Origin: Paenibacillus shirakamiensis
GTDB taxonomy: Bacteria; Bacillota; Bacilli; Paenibacillales; Paenibacillaceae
NCBI RefSeq assembly: GCF_017874255.1
Contig: NZ_JAGGLD010000003.1
Span: 124,001-188,000, forward strand
Direction of reading: 5' to 3'
DNA: 64,000 bases
Shown piece after piece: positions 63,555-64,000 of this stretch; positions within the stretch are counted from its first letter, which is position 1; every line of letters starts with the position of its first letter. Under the pieces are notes generated by a model that had not been told where the DNA came from, ran no database searches, and saw only the letters and a program-made list of their open reading frames with translations. Both the position numbers and the translations under genes were made by a program.

Positions 63555-64000
63555 AGCTGTTCTTTCACCCGTTCTACGACAAGCTGAATAATCTCTTCAA
63601 GCTGCCCTTCAATTCTTGCTCCTGCTGCCCGAACATGTCCGCCTCCACCAAAACTATGACAGATGGCAGCCACATCTACTTTACCCGCAGACCGCATGCT
63701 TACTTTTACTGCATTGTCATGAATGACTTTGAACAGCATGCCTACCTCAACCCCTTGAACATTCCGAGGATAGTTCACAATACCTTCCAAATCTTCATTA
63801 ATCGCCCCGGTCTCCGCCATATCTTCTGGCGTTATACTTACCCAGCTGATTAGACCATCTTCGCTCATCTGCAACTTAGTAAGAGCTTTGGTGAGAATTT
63901 GCAGCTGTGGATACGTAATTTGTTCCAGTAGAAGCTCAGATAGTCCCGGGCCATCTACTCCAAAACCTAGGAGCCGTGAAGCTTGTGCCATCACTTTAGG
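63551..64000 (-). CDS. nrnA: DHH-family oligoribonuclease NrnA, 5'-truncated
   Basis: The frame is open to the window edge, so only the C-terminal ~149 residues are visible. The DHHA1 substrate-binding motif GGGGHVRAAGA is clear. NrnA degrades nanoRNAs and, in B. subtilis, pAp. The position directly before truB is the usual one (rbfA-nrnA-truB-ribF). The catalytic DHH half lies outside. Confidence 0.88.
   Translation of the reverse strand, partial: PKVMAQASRLLGFGVDGPGLSELLLEQITYPQLQILTKALTKLQMSEDGLISWVSITPEDMAETGAINEDLEGIVNYPRNVQGVEVGMLFKVIHDNAVKVSMRSAGKVDVAAICHSFGGGGHVRAAGARIEGQLEEIIQLVVERVKEQL

Overview
The window looks like chromosomal DNA of an endospore-forming, low-to-moderate GC Firmicute of the Paenibacillus type. 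Evidence is the block of Bacillales housekeeping and sporulation genes in familiar order (truB-ribF-rpsO-pnp-polysaccharide deacetylase-mlpA-dut-dpaA-dpaB-asd-dapG-dapA-rnjB-tepA-ylzJ-spoIIIE ... ymfF-ymfH-ymfI-ymfJ-ymfK-rodZ-yajQ-pgsA-cinA-recA-recX-rny-ymdB-spoVS ... korA-korB ... miaB-ricA), strong AGGAGG ribosome sites, frequent TTG and GTG starts, and readable sporulation promoters. No tRNA, rRNA, IS element, prophage or CRISPR array was seen.

Layout. 1-12.2 kb is a mixed region: the end of a bacillithiol-disulfide-reductase-like gene, a DUF441 membrane protein, a homodimer-type ABC exporter, a Cys-free HesB-like protein, a BmrC/BmrD-like heterodimeric drug exporter behind a leader peptide and attenuator, an SLH-domain protein, a branched-chain aminotransferase and a divergent LysR regulator. 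12.2-16.8 kb carries accessory genes: an 18-cysteine copper-storage-like protein, a CobW/COG0523 GTPase, MoaB, a lipoprotein, an orphan D-Ala-D-Ala ligase and a small membrane protein. 16.8-19.8 kb is a compact NAD-salvage unit (nrtR-like regulator, pncA, pncB). 19.8-21.8 kb is ricA-miaB.

22.0-24.8 kb is the most distinctive locus. A DUF1657 protein is divergent from a DUF421+DUF1657 fusion (a '2Duf' architecture), SpoVAC and SpoVAD. This resembles the spoVA2mob-type operons linked to spore heat resistance and germination. Here the operon stops exactly at spoVAD with a terminator over its stop codon, and no SpoVAE gene follows. The roughly 480-base gap beyond holds a degenerate 11-bp tandem repeat.

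25.3-64.0 kb is almost entirely minus-strand core genome: central metabolism (pduL-like, korB, korA), RNA and DNA maintenance (rny, recX, recA, rnjB, pnp, nrnA), envelope and phospholipid genes (rodZ, pgsA), M16 peptidases (ymfF, ymfH, mlpA), lysine and dipicolinate synthesis (dapA, dapG, asd, dpaB, dpaA), and sporulation functions (spoIIIE, sleB, spoVS, polysaccharide deacetylase). DNA-level regulation that can be read includes a LexA-type box and strong promoter before recA, a sigma-K promoter before dpaA, a sigma-G promoter before sleB, a sigma-E promoter before the deacetylase, and a folded leader before rpsO. The dipicolinate synthase and the SpoVAC/SpoVAD/2Duf locus would work together: one makes the spore solute and the other belongs to the machinery that moves it.
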